Origin: Cohnella rhizoplanae
Lineage (GTDB): Bacteria; Bacillota; Bacilli; Paenibacillales; Paenibacillaceae
Reading direction: 5' to 3'
NCBI RefSeq assembly: GCF_948329515.1
Contig: NZ_CAOJCN010000004.1
Span: forward strand, 62,001-126,000
DNA length: 64,000 nt
In this document: one piece after another, positions 45,131-54,842 of the stretch
Numbering within the stretch: position 1 is the stretch's first letter
Layout of the letters: each line of letters opens with the position of its first letter
The notes under the pieces: model-generated
What the model was told of the DNA's origin: nothing
What the model saw: only the letters and a program-made list of their open reading frames with translations
The model's database searches: none
Program-made: the position numbers and the translations under genes

Positions 45131-45973
45131 TTATTGAACGGGATCGGGCTCCTTATCATGACCGCGCGGCTTTTTGCCGTTCCAGCGCTCGTCGACTTTC
45201 TCCTTCGAGGATTGGTATCTCGTGTCCACGCTGAGACGGTACTGGCCCGTCGTGTTCTCCAGCGAACAATGCATGAGGAACATGCCGAAGATCAGAATGT
45301 CGCCCGCCTGGTACTCTGTCGTCGCCCACTTGCCGCCGTATTTATTCGTAATGACGAGCGGATCGTCCGTGTAGTGATTGACGCCGTCCCGGTCCGCGTC
45401 CTTGGAGCCGTACGATGCCTTCAGATCCTCGAACCGGTGCGAATCGAGGCATATCGCGAGCCCGCCCATCGCATAATCGATGTCGCCCAGCGGCGTCCAT
45501 ACCGTATACAAGTTATGCGTACCCCGCCCCATGTACACGATGTCGTAGTGCGCGCCAGTGAAGTCGCCCTTGCCGACCGCGCGGAGCCATTTGTAATGGT
45601 AGGTCAGCGACTGCTCGCCGAGCAGCCCGTCGAAGAAGCCCATGATGCGGTCCCCGTTCAACACGTCCAGCAGCTCCGGCAAGTCCTCGTTCGTGCCGCC
45701 CATGAGCAGCGTTTTGCTGCCGTCCGCCATGAAGCCGTCCTCCAGCAGCGTGTCCCTGTCCAGCTTGCCCATTTTGTCCATCTTCGCCAGAACGGCGCGT
45801 CTGGCCTTGAGCACCTCTTCGCGGTCATGGAAGCCCCGGAGCAGCAAGTAGCCGTCCTCCGCGATCCGATCCTTCAGCGCCGCGACGTCATGGATGATAT
45901 CGTTCGAATCCCTCAGTTCCGTAAGATGCGGTCCTCCGAGCTCCAGCGAGCGGCTCCCTACCTTGACTAACAT
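45131..45973 (-). CDS. Phytanoyl-CoA dioxygenase (PhyH) family protein
   Basis: A 280-residue Fe(II)/2-oxoglutarate oxygenase-like protein. The iron-binding HxD lies in GAHYDIVYM. The distal His is probably in FLMHCSLENT, and the Arg that would bind 2-oxoglutarate in QYRLSVDTRYQ. The ATG at 45973 has AAGGGAG 8 nt upstream; a GTG nine bases earlier would overlap that site. Divergent from an AraC regulator, as PhyH genes often are in Paenibacillaceae. Substrate unknown. Confidence 0.88.
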   Translation of the reverse strand: MLVKVGSRSLELGGPHLTELRDSNDIIHDVAALKDRIAEDGYLLLRGFHDREEVLKARRAVLAKMDKMGKLDRDTLLEDGFMADGSKTLLMGGTNEDLPELLDVLNGDRIMGFFDGLLGEQSLTYHYKWLRAVGKGDFTGAHYDIVYMGRGTHNLYTVWTPLGDIDYAMGGLAICLDSHRFEDLKASYGSKDADRDGVNHYTDDPLVITNKYGGKWATTEYQAGDILIFGMFLMHCSLENTTGQYRLSVDTRYQSSKEKVDERWNGKKPRGHDKEPDPVQ

Positions 45974-46102
45974 CTGCAGCACTCCCTTGCGTTGGATTTG
46001 CTCTTATTGTATAAGGCGCAGCCGCTTGCCTCCATGGAGCGTCGTCGTTAAAACATGTATAATCGTACTATCTTAATCCAGATTAGGAGCGTGCGATGCG
46101 GA

Positions 46103-46906
46103 ATGGCGTATATGGACATCCCTTATGGATTAGACGATCAATTCTCGCTGCCTGAGCTCCGCTTCCGGTCGATCTGGAAGGTGCAGGCGAATCGTACCTA
46201 TCAGGCCGCCAAGCCGCTGGGCTTCGACGTTCCCGGCATCTTCGTCACGTTCGAAGGCAGAGGGACGCTCTCGCAATCGGATGCGAGATACGAGCTCGAA
46301 GCCGGTACCTATATGATCGTACAGCCCGGTCTCCCTTGCGCCTACCGGTGCGCGGACGACCTATGGAACTTTTACTTTATCCACTTCGAGCCCTTGGACA
46401 TGGCGCTCCTACTCGACTTGACCGCTGGACGGCCGGCGTCGTCCGCCAGGATGGCCGAAGCCGTCCGCCTCTGCGAGCGGATGATCGACAGCCTGATCGT
46501 GAGGCCCAAGGGCTACAAGTTCATGGTCAACCTCGAGATGCAGAAGCTGCTCCTCTTGTTCGCCACGGAGCAAGACGCGGGCAGCGGGAGCCGCTATTCC
46601 GAGCTGGACGACATCCTATACCGCATGCACAAAAATATCGGACAGCCCGCTGCGATCGACGACCTCGTCCGCCAGAGCGGGCTGTCGCGCACCGTCTTCT
46701 TCGCCCGCTTCCGTGCGAGGACCGGCATGTCCCCCCATCGCTACATGCAGGAGCTTAAGCTCGCCTCCGCCAAGACATCGCTGGAGACGACCAACTTGTC
46801 CGTTAAGGAGATCGCCGCCGCTCTGCAGTTCTACGACGAGTTTCAATTTTCCAAGCTCTTCAAGCAGCGGTACGGCGCATCGCCCCGCGCTTACCGGCAG
46901 AGATGA
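46103..46906 (+). CDS. AraC-family transcriptional regulator
   Basis: A 267-residue regulator. An N-terminal cupin-type sensor domain (about 10-130, ELEAGTYMIVQPGLPCAYR) is followed by two helix-turn-helix units (AIDDLVRQSGLSRTVFFARFRARTG and VKEIAAALQFYDEFQFSKLFKQRYG). The ATG at 46103 gives the usual length; the AGGAG is 13 nt away, so the start is a little uncertain. TATAAT at 46058-46063 is a likely -10. It probably controls the divergent PhyH gene. Confidence 0.87.
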   Translation: MAYMDIPYGLDDQFSLPELRFRSIWKVQANRTYQAAKPLGFDVPGIFVTFEGRGTLSQSDARYELEAGTYMIVQPGLPCAYRCADDLWNFYFIHFEPLDMALLLDLTAGRPASSARMAEAVRLCERMIDSLIVRPKGYKFMVNLEMQKLLLLFATEQDAGSGSRYSELDDILYRMHKNIGQPAAIDDLVRQSGLSRTVFFARFRARTGMSPHRYMQELKLASAKTSLETTNLSVKEIAAALQFYDEFQFSKLFKQRYGASPRAYRQR

Positions 46907-46922
46907 TGCTCCGATCTTCATC

Positions 46923-46958
46923 AAAATGCCCGCTCCACCCCCGAAGGAATGAGCGGGC
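46923..46958. terminator. Terminator between AraC and SLH-protein genes
   Basis: GCCCGCTC (46928-46935) and GAGCGGGC (46951-46958) pair across a 15-nt loop. On the minus strand TTTT follows, and on the plus strand TCTT. It can serve both convergent genes. Confidence 0.7.
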
Positions 46959-46973
46959 TCTTAAGATTAACTG

Positions 46974-49900
46974 TTATTGCGTTAGCGCCCTGCGTATGAT
47001 CGCAGCCGCCTCCGCGCGCGTCGCATGCGCCTGCGGTCGAACCGAACCGTCCGCATAGCCGTTGATCAGCTTATGGGCAGCAGCCGCAGCCAGCGCCGTA
47101 CGCGCCCAGCCGGAGATGTCGGCGCTGTCCGTGAAGCTGACGCCGCCGTCCGTCTCCTCCGCCAGCCGGGCGGCACGGACGACGATCAGCGCCATCTGCT
47201 CGCGGGTGATCGGATCGTCGGGACCGAATTGGCTGTCGCTATATCCGTCTACGATGCCTGCGGCAACCGCGGTCGCGATGTCGTCCTTCGCCCAGTGGCT
47301 AGCCGTATCGGCAAAGGATAAGGATAAGCCGGCTTGCGCCTCCACCTTGAACGCCTTAACGATGACCGACACGAACTCGGCTCTCGTGATGTTCGCGTCC
47401 GGCCGGAACGTGTGATCCGGATAGCCGTTGATCGCACCCAGCTTCACAAGCTCACGTACGTTCGCCTCGGACCAATGCCCTCTCAGATCGGTCAAGCTCG
47501 CTTCGTCCGTCGACGGCTCCTCTTCCTCCACCCGATTCGACGCCAGAACGGCGAACGTCGCGAGCTTCAGGGCCGAGCCGGATACCGTCCCGTTCTGCGC
47601 GTCGACACGGGCATTCTCCAGTGGCACCCATGTATGGGTATTCGCATCGAGCGCATAGACGGCTACCGCAGACTTGACGAGATCGACCTTCGACTTGTCA
47701 AAAGAAAGCGTGATAACGACAGGCTTGGCGAAATCGTCACGCGGGTCCTTCTTCACTTCATACGCAGGGCTCACGAGCTGCAGTCCGCTGCCTTGAGGCA
47801 GAAGAGAGACATCGCTGACCAGGTCCACCGTAATCCGGACGTCGGTAGCCGATGCTCCGGCCGGAACGCTGACGGTAACGCCCTTCAGCGTGGCCGTACC
47901 GCCGGCTGCCGGAATGGCGACGGATTGGACCGTAGTCCCGCCGCCGCTGCCGTTGCCCGCCGGGATGCCGGGATCCGGAGTCGCCGGCGCATACGCGGCG
48001 AATTGCGTAAAGTGCCTGGTCCAGATGACCAGGTCGCCGCCAACCGTCAATGCGGCTTCCCCGCCGGCGGCGATCTCCCGGTCCGCCGCCTCCTGGGTGT
48101 CCGCCGTTATCGTGCCCGTGATCGCTCTAAACACGCCGCTCTGCACGAATCCGGCGGATCTGCCGCCTTGGCCCGGAATCAGAAGCCGGACGGCACGGTC
48201 GAATTGCAACGGTACATCGTTGGAACCTACCTTAATGACGGCCTTCACGTCGGCGCTTGGAATCGACACGCTGTCCGCGCGCTGCACTTCCGGCAGCTTG
48301 ATCGCGCCGTCCCATCCGGCAGGAGCCGTGATCTTCGTGCCTTCCGGGATCGTCAAGCTCACGTTGCCCAGCGAAGTCTCCGCCTGTACTTCGACCAGCG
48401 GGAGCGTCGCCTCTTGGCTGTCGCCGACCGCGACCGGCGTAACCGTCACACGGGCGTCCGTCACGCCCAAGGGCACGGTGACGGTGACCGCCTTGTCCGG
48501 GGTGACCGGGATCGGCGTATCGGAGCCCGCTTCCACCGCTGCGGCTCTGACGATCGTCAGGCTATACGTACGAGCCGTCTTGCCGTCTTGCGCCAGTACC
48601 TCGATCTCGATCACGTTGCTGCCAGCCTTCAGATCAATGTTGCCCGACTCGCCCCCGCTCGTTACGGCGGTTCCGTTTACCTTGACCGTCGCATGGCTGT
48701 CGGCTGCGGTCGGGCTGACCCTCACGCTGCTCACGCCGTTGCCTACGCTGGACCGGTAGGCGTAAACTTCGGATGCGAACGCCAAGGACGCGCCAGTCAC
48801 CTTCAAATTATCGAGAAGCGCGTTGTCGCTCGCCGTCTCTGTGATCTTCGTCCACTTCGCGAACAGATAGATGTTCTCCGTCACCTTGTCCGTGCCGAAG
48901 TTCCACGGGGTGGTATAGCCTTCTCCATCATACCAGCCCCCAAAGGCGTAGCCGTCTCTCGTCGGCGCCTCCGGCTCGCTGATCAAGGATCCCTGGGTTA
49001 CGCCGGTTATTTTGGGAACCGCGCTGCCTCCCGACGTGAGGAAGAAGACCGTGTACGTCACGGGAACCGGCGCCCACTTCGCATAGATCGTGGTGTCCGC
49101 CGTCACCCTGTCCGTCCTGAAGATCCACGGGGTCGCGTAGGTAGGCTCCTTGTACCAGCCGGCGAACAAAAATCCATCCTTCTCGGGCGGTACCGGCTCG
49201 CTTACCGTCGCTCCCGAGAGGAGCTCGGTCTCGCTTGGGATCTCGCTGCCTCCCTGCGTATCGAAGGCGAGCGTGTACGTCACCGGGATCGCCGTCCACT
49301 TGGCATACAGCGTGGTGTCGGCCGTCACCGTGTCCGTGCCGAAGACCCACGGCGTCGCGTAGCCCGCATCCCTGTACCAGCCCGCAAAGTCGTAGCCGCT
49401 CCTCGCCGGGGCTTCGGGTTCGCCGATCGTCGTCTCCTCGTCGACGCCCGCCAGGCTCTCTACCGCGCTGCCTCCCTGCGAGTCAAAGGCGACCGTATAC
49501 TTCACCCCCGATGCGGCACGGGTTACGGTTAACGTGAAGTCGGCTTTTGTCGTCCCATTCTCCGCCGTCACGACCATCGGGATCGTATTAGCCCCCACCC
49601 TCAGGGCGATCTCCTGCGATTGGCCGCCGCTCGTTACAGCGACGCCGTCGACCGTAACCGTAGCGTTAGGATGCGCCGTCTTCGGTATAACCTTAATGCT
49701 CTTCACGTCGTTCGATACATTCGCGGCGTAATCCCAGCCCTCTCTGACCGGCACCGCGCCATTCGATAGCATCAACGCTTCCATCCGGTTATCGTCGCTG
49801 AGCGAGCCGATATAGCCGATCGCATAGGTCTTCTTCGTTCCGTTGATCGCCGTCACCACGATCGTAATCTCGTGATAGCCCGGTTCCAGGTTCACCGGCG

Positions 49901-51224
49901 TCTTGCTGCCGCTTTTCACCACGGTCCCGTTGACCGTGATGATCTTGCGGTCGTCGAATACGATCGGATAGACCGAGATGGTCTTATCGCCATGACTGTC
50001 GTATTGATAGCTGGTGGTGCCGGCATTAAAAATAAAGGTCGCTAGGCTGCCATCGGCCCTGTAAATATAGAAATTATCCAAATCATTGTCGTCGTTCGCC
50101 GTCCAATGCGCATGCAGCGTGATGTCCGACGTGACCGTATTGGCATCGAAATGCCATGCATCGAATAAATTCGAAGGATTCGAATACCAGTGCGAGAAGC
50201 TATACCCGCTCCTGGTCGGCTCTGCGGGGGCATTAATTCGATTTCCCGCAATCGCGTCCGGGATGCCCGCCACCGGGCTGCCTCCCGCCGAGTCGAAGGT
50301 GACCGTGTACGTCTTGGTCCAATTCGCGTACAGCGTGATGTCCTTCATCACCCGATCCGCGGCAAAATTCCATGGGGCGACATAGCCCTCGTCGTTGAAC
50401 CAGGACCAGCCGGCAAATTTGTAGCCAACTCTGATCGGCGCCACCGGCGCGGCGATCGGCGAGCCCCATGCGACGCCGGTCAAGCTCGGAACCGCACTGC
50501 CGCCATTCGGGTCAAAGGCGACCGTATGCAGCGTTATCTCGGCTCGCGTGACCGTTAAGGTGTAGGTGACGGTACTCCCATCCTCGGCCTTCACCTGGAT
50601 GAGGATCGTATTCGGACCCACGCCCAGGTCGATGGGTTCCGACGGACTGCCGCTTTTCACGGCTGCGCCGTTGACCGTTACGGTTGCGAGTCCGGACCTT
50701 GCCTTCGGGGTCACCGTTATTTGATTAACGCTGTAATGCACGTCGGCCGCGTACAACAAAGCGTTGGACGGGTCCGGCACGAGTTCCGTGCCGTCCGATA
50801 GCGTCAAGCTTCGCAGACTTGCGTTAGAGTCGATAACGCGCGGTATTTCCAAGTGGTACAGCTTGGTCGTCGTTCCGTCCGCAGCGGTCACGAGGATCGA
50901 AAATTCATTGTCGCCCACTGCCAGGTCGATCATGATCCAGCCCTCGTCGTTCACCTCGACGCCGTTCACCTCGGCCTTCGCCCTGGCGTCGGATAAGATC
51001 GGCGTGAGCTTAACGCGGGCAAGCCCGAGTATGTTTCCTGCGAGGTAGTCGGTGTCATTCATTTTTTCGACGGCGATCGGCTTTCCTTCGTCATCGTGCA
51101 ATACGACGAGCGCTATACCCGTGTCGCTGTCGTCTGCCGCCAGGGCGGTAGTCGCCCAGGAAGGTATAATTCCCGATAGAAGGAACAGGATCGTTAATAG
51201 AGAAAGGCTGCGTTTGATGTTCAT
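46974..51224 (-). CDS. SLH-anchored surface protein with cadherin-like and InlB-type repeats
   Basis: A 1,416-residue cell-surface protein. Signal peptide about 1-30 (to ALA). Five cadherin-like beta-sandwich units (pattern VNGxxVxSG ... LxVGxNxIxIxVxAExG) and five Listeria-Bacteroides (InlB B) repeats (pattern TVxFDxxGGSxVxxI ... GYxFxGWY ... DITLYAKWT) alternate over about residues 30-910. A beta-rich region including a ZU5-like stretch follows to about 1240. Three SLH domains (LTDLRGHWSE, FADTASHWAKDDI, FTDSADISGWARTAL) at about 1245-1416 bind the wall. No enzyme domain. It probably acts in adhesion or polymer binding. AGGAGAG precedes the ATG. Three GACCTACCCG elements lie upstream. Confidence 0.92.
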   Translation of the reverse strand: MNIKRSLSLLTILFLLSGIIPSWATTALAADDSDTGIALVVLHDDEGKPIAVEKMNDTDYLAGNILGLARVKLTPILSDARAKAEVNGVEVNDEGWIMIDLAVGDNEFSILVTAADGTTTKLYHLEIPRVIDSNASLRSLTLSDGTELVPDPSNALLYAADVHYSVNQITVTPKARSGLATVTVNGAAVKSGSPSEPIDLGVGPNTILIQVKAEDGSTVTYTLTVTRAEITLHTVAFDPNGGSAVPSLTGVAWGSPIAAPVAPIRVGYKFAGWSWFNDEGYVAPWNFAADRVMKDITLYANWTKTYTVTFDSAGGSPVAGIPDAIAGNRINAPAEPTRSGYSFSHWYSNPSNLFDAWHFDANTVTSDITLHAHWTANDDNDLDNFYIYRADGSLATFIFNAGTTSYQYDSHGDKTISVYPIVFDDRKIITVNGTVVKSGSKTPVNLEPGYHEITIVVTAINGTKKTYAIGYIGSLSDDNRMEALMLSNGAVPVREGWDYAANVSNDVKSIKVIPKTAHPNATVTVDGVAVTSGGQSQEIALRVGANTIPMVVTAENGTTKADFTLTVTRAASGVKYTVAFDSQGGSAVESLAGVDEETTIGEPEAPARSGYDFAGWYRDAGYATPWVFGTDTVTADTTLYAKWTAIPVTYTLAFDTQGGSEIPSETELLSGATVSEPVPPEKDGFLFAGWYKEPTYATPWIFRTDRVTADTTIYAKWAPVPVTYTVFFLTSGGSAVPKITGVTQGSLISEPEAPTRDGYAFGGWYDGEGYTTPWNFGTDKVTENIYLFAKWTKITETASDNALLDNLKVTGASLAFASEVYAYRSSVGNGVSSVRVSPTAADSHATVKVNGTAVTSGGESGNIDLKAGSNVIEIEVLAQDGKTARTYSLTIVRAAAVEAGSDTPIPVTPDKAVTVTVPLGVTDARVTVTPVAVGDSQEATLPLVEVQAETSLGNVSLTIPEGTKITAPAGWDGAIKLPEVQRADSVSIPSADVKAVIKVGSNDVPLQFDRAVRLLIPGQGGRSAGFVQSGVFRAITGTITADTQEAADREIAAGGEAALTVGGDLVIWTRHFTQFAAYAPATPDPGIPAGNGSGGGTTVQSVAIPAAGGTATLKGVTVSVPAGASATDVRITVDLVSDVSLLPQGSGLQLVSPAYEVKKDPRDDFAKPVVITLSFDKSKVDLVKSAVAVYALDANTHTWVPLENARVDAQNGTVSGSALKLATFAVLASNRVEEEEPSTDEASLTDLRGHWSEANVRELVKLGAINGYPDHTFRPDANITRAEFVSVIVKAFKVEAQAGLSLSFADTASHWAKDDIATAVAAGIVDGYSDSQFGPDDPITREQMALIVVRAARLAEETDGGVSFTDSADISGWARTALAAAAAHKLINGYADGSVRPQAHATRAEAAAIIRRALTQ

Positions 51225-51289
51225 CGTTTCTCTCCTTTTCGCGCAAATTCGTGCTTATTCTAAAACTATAAAACATCGCGCAAACGAAA

Positions 51290-51334
51290 GGACCTACCCG
51301 GCGGGTAGGTCCCCGTCCATAAATCGGGTAGGTC
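51290..51334. promoter_or_regulatory. Triple GACCTACCCG element upstream of the SLH-protein gene
   Basis: GGACCTACCC and GGGTAGGTCC form a perfect inverted pair (51290-51312), and CGGGTAGGTC recurs at 51325-51334. They lie about 65-110 bp before the ATG, upstream of an AT-rich stretch with -10-like TATAGT and TAGAAT on the minus strand. The position suits activator sites. The MalT-like gene immediately upstream is the obvious candidate activator, but this is inference. Confidence 0.5.
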
Positions 51335-51358
51335 AGCCCCCTGTATACGCTGCCAAGC

Positions 51359-51389
51359 ACAAAAAAGACAGTACCCCGAGGCACTGTCT
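51359..51389 (-). terminator. Intrinsic terminator of the first MalT-like gene
   Basis: AGACAGTGCC and GGTACTGTCT pair on the minus strand (51389-51366), followed by TTTTTT. Confidence 0.88.
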
Positions 51390-51423
51390 CCTTGTATTCT
51401 TATCGGCTTGCGCTAGAACGCGC

Positions 51424-53991
51424 TCACTTCTGCGGCCGGTACCGCTGGGCGCGTTCGATCGCCTGCGTCCGATTGTTCACTCCTAACTTGCGGTAGACGT
51501 TCTTCATATGGAACTTGACCGTGTCCACCGCGATCCCAAGACGAACGGCAATCTCCTTATAGATGAATCCCTCCACTAGCAAATCCAGCACCTTCTCTTC
51601 CTGCTCGGTCAACGCCTCGTTCGCCAGTGGCGGATGAGAAGCGACGCTGCCGCTGCGAGCGGCTTCAAGGATCGACTGGACATATCTCAAAGATGCCTGC
51701 GGCTGTACAGCCGCTTGCTGCTCCTTCGGCAGCTCGTTCACCAGCTCGCCCAGCATCTCGAGCATGATCGGCCCTTCGTCGAGGTAGCTGCGAATATAGC
51801 CCGCAGGCTCGGACAGACGCAAGGCCATTCCCAGCGGAGCGAAGGCCTCGCGGGGACGATCCGACCGACGAAGCGCCATGCTCTGCGCGAGCTTCAGCTT
51901 GATCCGGCCCCGCAGGCGTCCCTCCTGGTCCGCCAGACGTTCCAGCTCCTCGAGCAGGAGCTGCGCGTCCTCCGTCCGGTTGTCCGCCGCAAGCACTCTC
52001 GCCATGATCAGATACTCCTCGAAGTAGCGCGGCGTCACCTCGTCCAGATGCGACATTCCGCTCCGCAGCAGCCATTCATACGCCCGCTCGGGCTGGCCCT
52101 GGCTGAGGAGGAGCTGTGCCTGCTCCGCCCTGATCCGCTTCCCGATGACCTCCCCATCGGGCGAATCGGTACGGGCCCCAAGCTGGTCAAGCGCTTCGAA
52201 CGCCTGGCCCGCTCGCCCCTGTGCGCGCTGAATCCAGGACGAAGCAATGCCGAGATGAATCCAGATCCATACGTTGGTCCGCAGATCCTCCCGGCCAATC
52301 GCCTCCATGACGTACAGCTCCGCTTCTTCTAACCGGTTCCACTCGTACAGAAGCAGTACATAAGTGATATAAAAATAGCCGACGAAGGGGTAATTCTTTT
52401 TCTTCTCCCACGTCTTGATCCACCTCAGCTGAAACTGCTCCGACTCGTGCAGATCATGGGGGAGCGACAGCATGTCCATGAAGCCTTCATGTCCCACGTA
52501 CCGTTTGCTCGAAGACATCTGGAAGCTGCTGCCTTCCGGCAAGCATTGCTCCACCAGCTCGAAGTATTCCGAGGACAGCGTCAGATTCTGTTGAAGGTAG
52601 GAGAGTATCCCGCACAGGTAATAGAGATTGCCCATTAATTGCTTCCAATCGGGGTCGGGGATGAACGCCTTCATGGCTTCGAACCGCCGCTCCGCTCGTT
52701 GGGCCCTCTGCAGCCCCTGATTCCAATCGCCGTCCATCAGCGACTTGGAGATGTAATAGAGCTCGAACGTCGGCTTATGCGCGTAGCTGCTCTCCGGCAA
52801 GGCGTTAATCCATCTCAGCAGCACGTTCCCCTTGAGCGGCATAAGCTCAAGCATGATGACGTCGATCAGCCGCACGGCGTCGTCCGCCTGCTGCGCCTTG
52901 ATGTAGTGCTCCACCGCCTCTTCGTAGAGCCCCTCTCGCTCGTGCCAGACGGCAGCCCGGTGATGCGACTGTCTCCATAGTCCCGCGTGCTCTCTGGCGC
53001 ACAGCTGCTGCAGGAACTCGGACAACAGATGGTGATACCGGAACCAATGACGCCGATCGTCCAACGGTACGATAAACAGATTCAGCTGCTCCAGCTGCTC
53101 CAATCGGTCCTGACTGTCCGCTGCTCCCGTCACCGCCAGGCACATCTCCCCGTTCATGCGATTCAGCACGGAGGTGGCGAGCAGGAATTCCCGCAGGGGT
53201 GCCGACAAATGCCCGAACACTTCCTCCAGCAAATAATCGGAAATGTGACGCTGCCGGCCGTTGAACTGGCTGATCGTATCGGCAATATTGCCGCTCCGCT
53301 TCAGCGAGATGGCCGCCAGCTGCAGCCCGCTGACCCAGCCCTCCGTCTGCCGGAACAGCTCGGCGACTTGCCTCTCCGTCAGCGACAAATCCGTCGTCTC
53401 CCGGAAAAAAACGACGCCCTCCTCCAGCTCGAATCGCATATCCTCGACCCGAATCGCGTTCATCTCTCCCTTGGCCAGCAGCCGGGCGGTAGGGAAAGGC
53501 AATTCGGTACGGCTCGCGATGTAGATGTGAATATGAGGGGGCAGACGTTCCAGCATATATCGTATCGCTTCGTGAACCGCCGCATGGTCAATGACATGAT
53601 AATCGTCCAGGATCAGCACGAAGTCGCGATGGACCGCGATCAGCTCGTGCAGAAACGCCGACATGGCGGTATCGATGGAAGCCGCGGACGCCGGCTCGAG
53701 CAGAAAATCGATCGATTCCCCGAACCCCGGCAGCTTCTCTCGAATGGCGGCCCATACGCCGCTCCAGAACGCGCTCCAATCGTTATCGTACTTGTCCAGC
53801 GAGATCCACGCCACGGGACAGCCGCACTGTCTCGCCCATTCGCTCAGCGCTGTCGTCTTGCCGTAGCCCGCTTGAGCGGATACCAAGGTCAGCTTGGTCT
53901 CCATGCCTTCCTCCAGCTTGCGCGCGAGCCGCGGCCGGGAGACCAATCGTTTTCGTACAGGGGGTATAAGAAGGCTGGTGCTCTTCATCAT
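51424..53991 (-). CDS. MalT-like LuxR-family transcriptional activator
   Basis: An 855-residue STAND-type ATP-dependent regulator. Walker A is AQAGYGKTT (about 39-47) and Walker B ILILDDYH-like (VLILDDYHVID). A winged helix and TPR-like helical region follow, then a C-terminal LuxR helix-turn-helix (LTEQEEKVLDLLVEGFIYKEIAVRLGIAVDTVKFHMKNVYRKLG). GGAGG precedes the first of two ATG codons. Such proteins activate transcription on binding a small ligand, as MalT does with maltotriose. It precedes the SLH-protein gene in the same orientation, but a terminator separates them. Confidence 0.9.
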   Translation of the reverse strand: MMKSTSLLIPPVRKRLVSRPRLARKLEEGMETKLTLVSAQAGYGKTTALSEWARQCGCPVAWISLDKYDNDWSAFWSGVWAAIREKLPGFGESIDFLLEPASAASIDTAMSAFLHELIAVHRDFVLILDDYHVIDHAAVHEAIRYMLERLPPHIHIYIASRTELPFPTARLLAKGEMNAIRVEDMRFELEEGVVFFRETTDLSLTERQVAELFRQTEGWVSGLQLAAISLKRSGNIADTISQFNGRQRHISDYLLEEVFGHLSAPLREFLLATSVLNRMNGEMCLAVTGAADSQDRLEQLEQLNLFIVPLDDRRHWFRYHHLLSEFLQQLCAREHAGLWRQSHHRAAVWHEREGLYEEAVEHYIKAQQADDAVRLIDVIMLELMPLKGNVLLRWINALPESSYAHKPTFELYYISKSLMDGDWNQGLQRAQRAERRFEAMKAFIPDPDWKQLMGNLYYLCGILSYLQQNLTLSSEYFELVEQCLPEGSSFQMSSSKRYVGHEGFMDMLSLPHDLHESEQFQLRWIKTWEKKKNYPFVGYFYITYVLLLYEWNRLEEAELYVMEAIGREDLRTNVWIWIHLGIASSWIQRAQGRAGQAFEALDQLGARTDSPDGEVIGKRIRAEQAQLLLSQGQPERAYEWLLRSGMSHLDEVTPRYFEEYLIMARVLAADNRTEDAQLLLEELERLADQEGRLRGRIKLKLAQSMALRRSDRPREAFAPLGMALRLSEPAGYIRSYLDEGPIMLEMLGELVNELPKEQQAAVQPQASLRYVQSILEAARSGSVASHPPLANEALTEQEEKVLDLLVEGFIYKEIAVRLGIAVDTVKFHMKNVYRKLGVNNRTQAIERAQRYRPQK

Positions 53992-54101
53992 CGAGGCCTC
54001 CGCATGCTGAATGAAAGGATGCTACAGTACGGAAACGCGTTTCTTTGGAAAAGCGTCTCTGCTCCTCTCATTATACGACAGGCCCTGGACTGTATCGACC
54101 A

Positions 54102-54773
54102 TTATCGCGTCTGTTCGTTCGCGGCAGAATTGAATCCCTTGACCATCATCCATATGGGAAACGCGATCTCGAATAGGGCGCCCGGAACGAAGAGAACGGG
54201 TCCGGCGTCTTGACCAAGGAGCGACAGGCAGGCGCTCGCGAGCAAGGCCGCGTACCCGACGAAGCCGATGACGGACAGCGCCCGCGGAACCAGCCTCGCG
54301 CGATAGAGAACATGACAGAGCAGCAAGCTGCCCGCGCTCAGCGCGATCATCGCCATTTGAAAGAATACGGCACGCGCTTCTATCAACAAATTCCCTATCT
54401 CGACGAAGAAGGAATGCTCCGCGGCGCTTGCGGAACCGTAGTCCTTGCTCAACGCGATCAGCAACGGCGGAGCCGCCGCGCTGATCATGAGCAGCGCGGA
54501 CTCCATGATCCGGGATCCGAAGTACCCCTGCGCAAACGCTTGGTTATGCTTCTTCAGGATCGGATACAGAAGCATGGCAATCCCCGCCACCGCCATGGCG
54601 TTAATCAGCTCCAGAAATAACCCCGCCGTCGCGTTTGACCGGTCGGGATATAGCCTGGCGAGAAAATCCGGGCGGTCCAAAGCGGAATCCACAAGTCCGC
54701 TTCCCGTCAAATAGGCGCCCGTCGATACCAGAAACAAAACCCCGGCCACGCTGGCCATCCTTCTCATGTTCAT
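54102..54773 (-). CDS. DUF4386 family membrane protein
   Basis: A 223-residue integral membrane protein with about six helices (for example MASVAGVLFLVSTGAYLTGS and GNLLIEARAVFFQMAMIALSA), fitting the DUF4386 family. No catalytic motif visible. GAGGAG lies 9 nt before the ATG. It lies between the two MalT-like regulators, all on the minus strand. Function unknown. Confidence 0.82.
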   Translation of the reverse strand: MNMRRMASVAGVLFLVSTGAYLTGSGLVDSALDRPDFLARLYPDRSNATAGLFLELINAMAVAGIAMLLYPILKKHNQAFAQGYFGSRIMESALLMISAAAPPLLIALSKDYGSASAAEHSFFVEIGNLLIEARAVFFQMAMIALSAGSLLLCHVLYRARLVPRALSVIGFVGYAALLASACLSLLGQDAGPVLFVPGALFEIAFPIWMMVKGFNSAANEQTR

Positions 54774-54842
54774 CAGGTTGTTCTCCTCTTCGCTTATTTG
54801 TTAAGCAGTATAGCGCGAGGAAGAGGAGGACCCGTAGACACT

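Noticed and set aside
47334..49532. 732-residue frame on the plus strand
   Set aside because: Antisense to the SLH surface protein; repeated motifs in it mirror the repeats of that protein.
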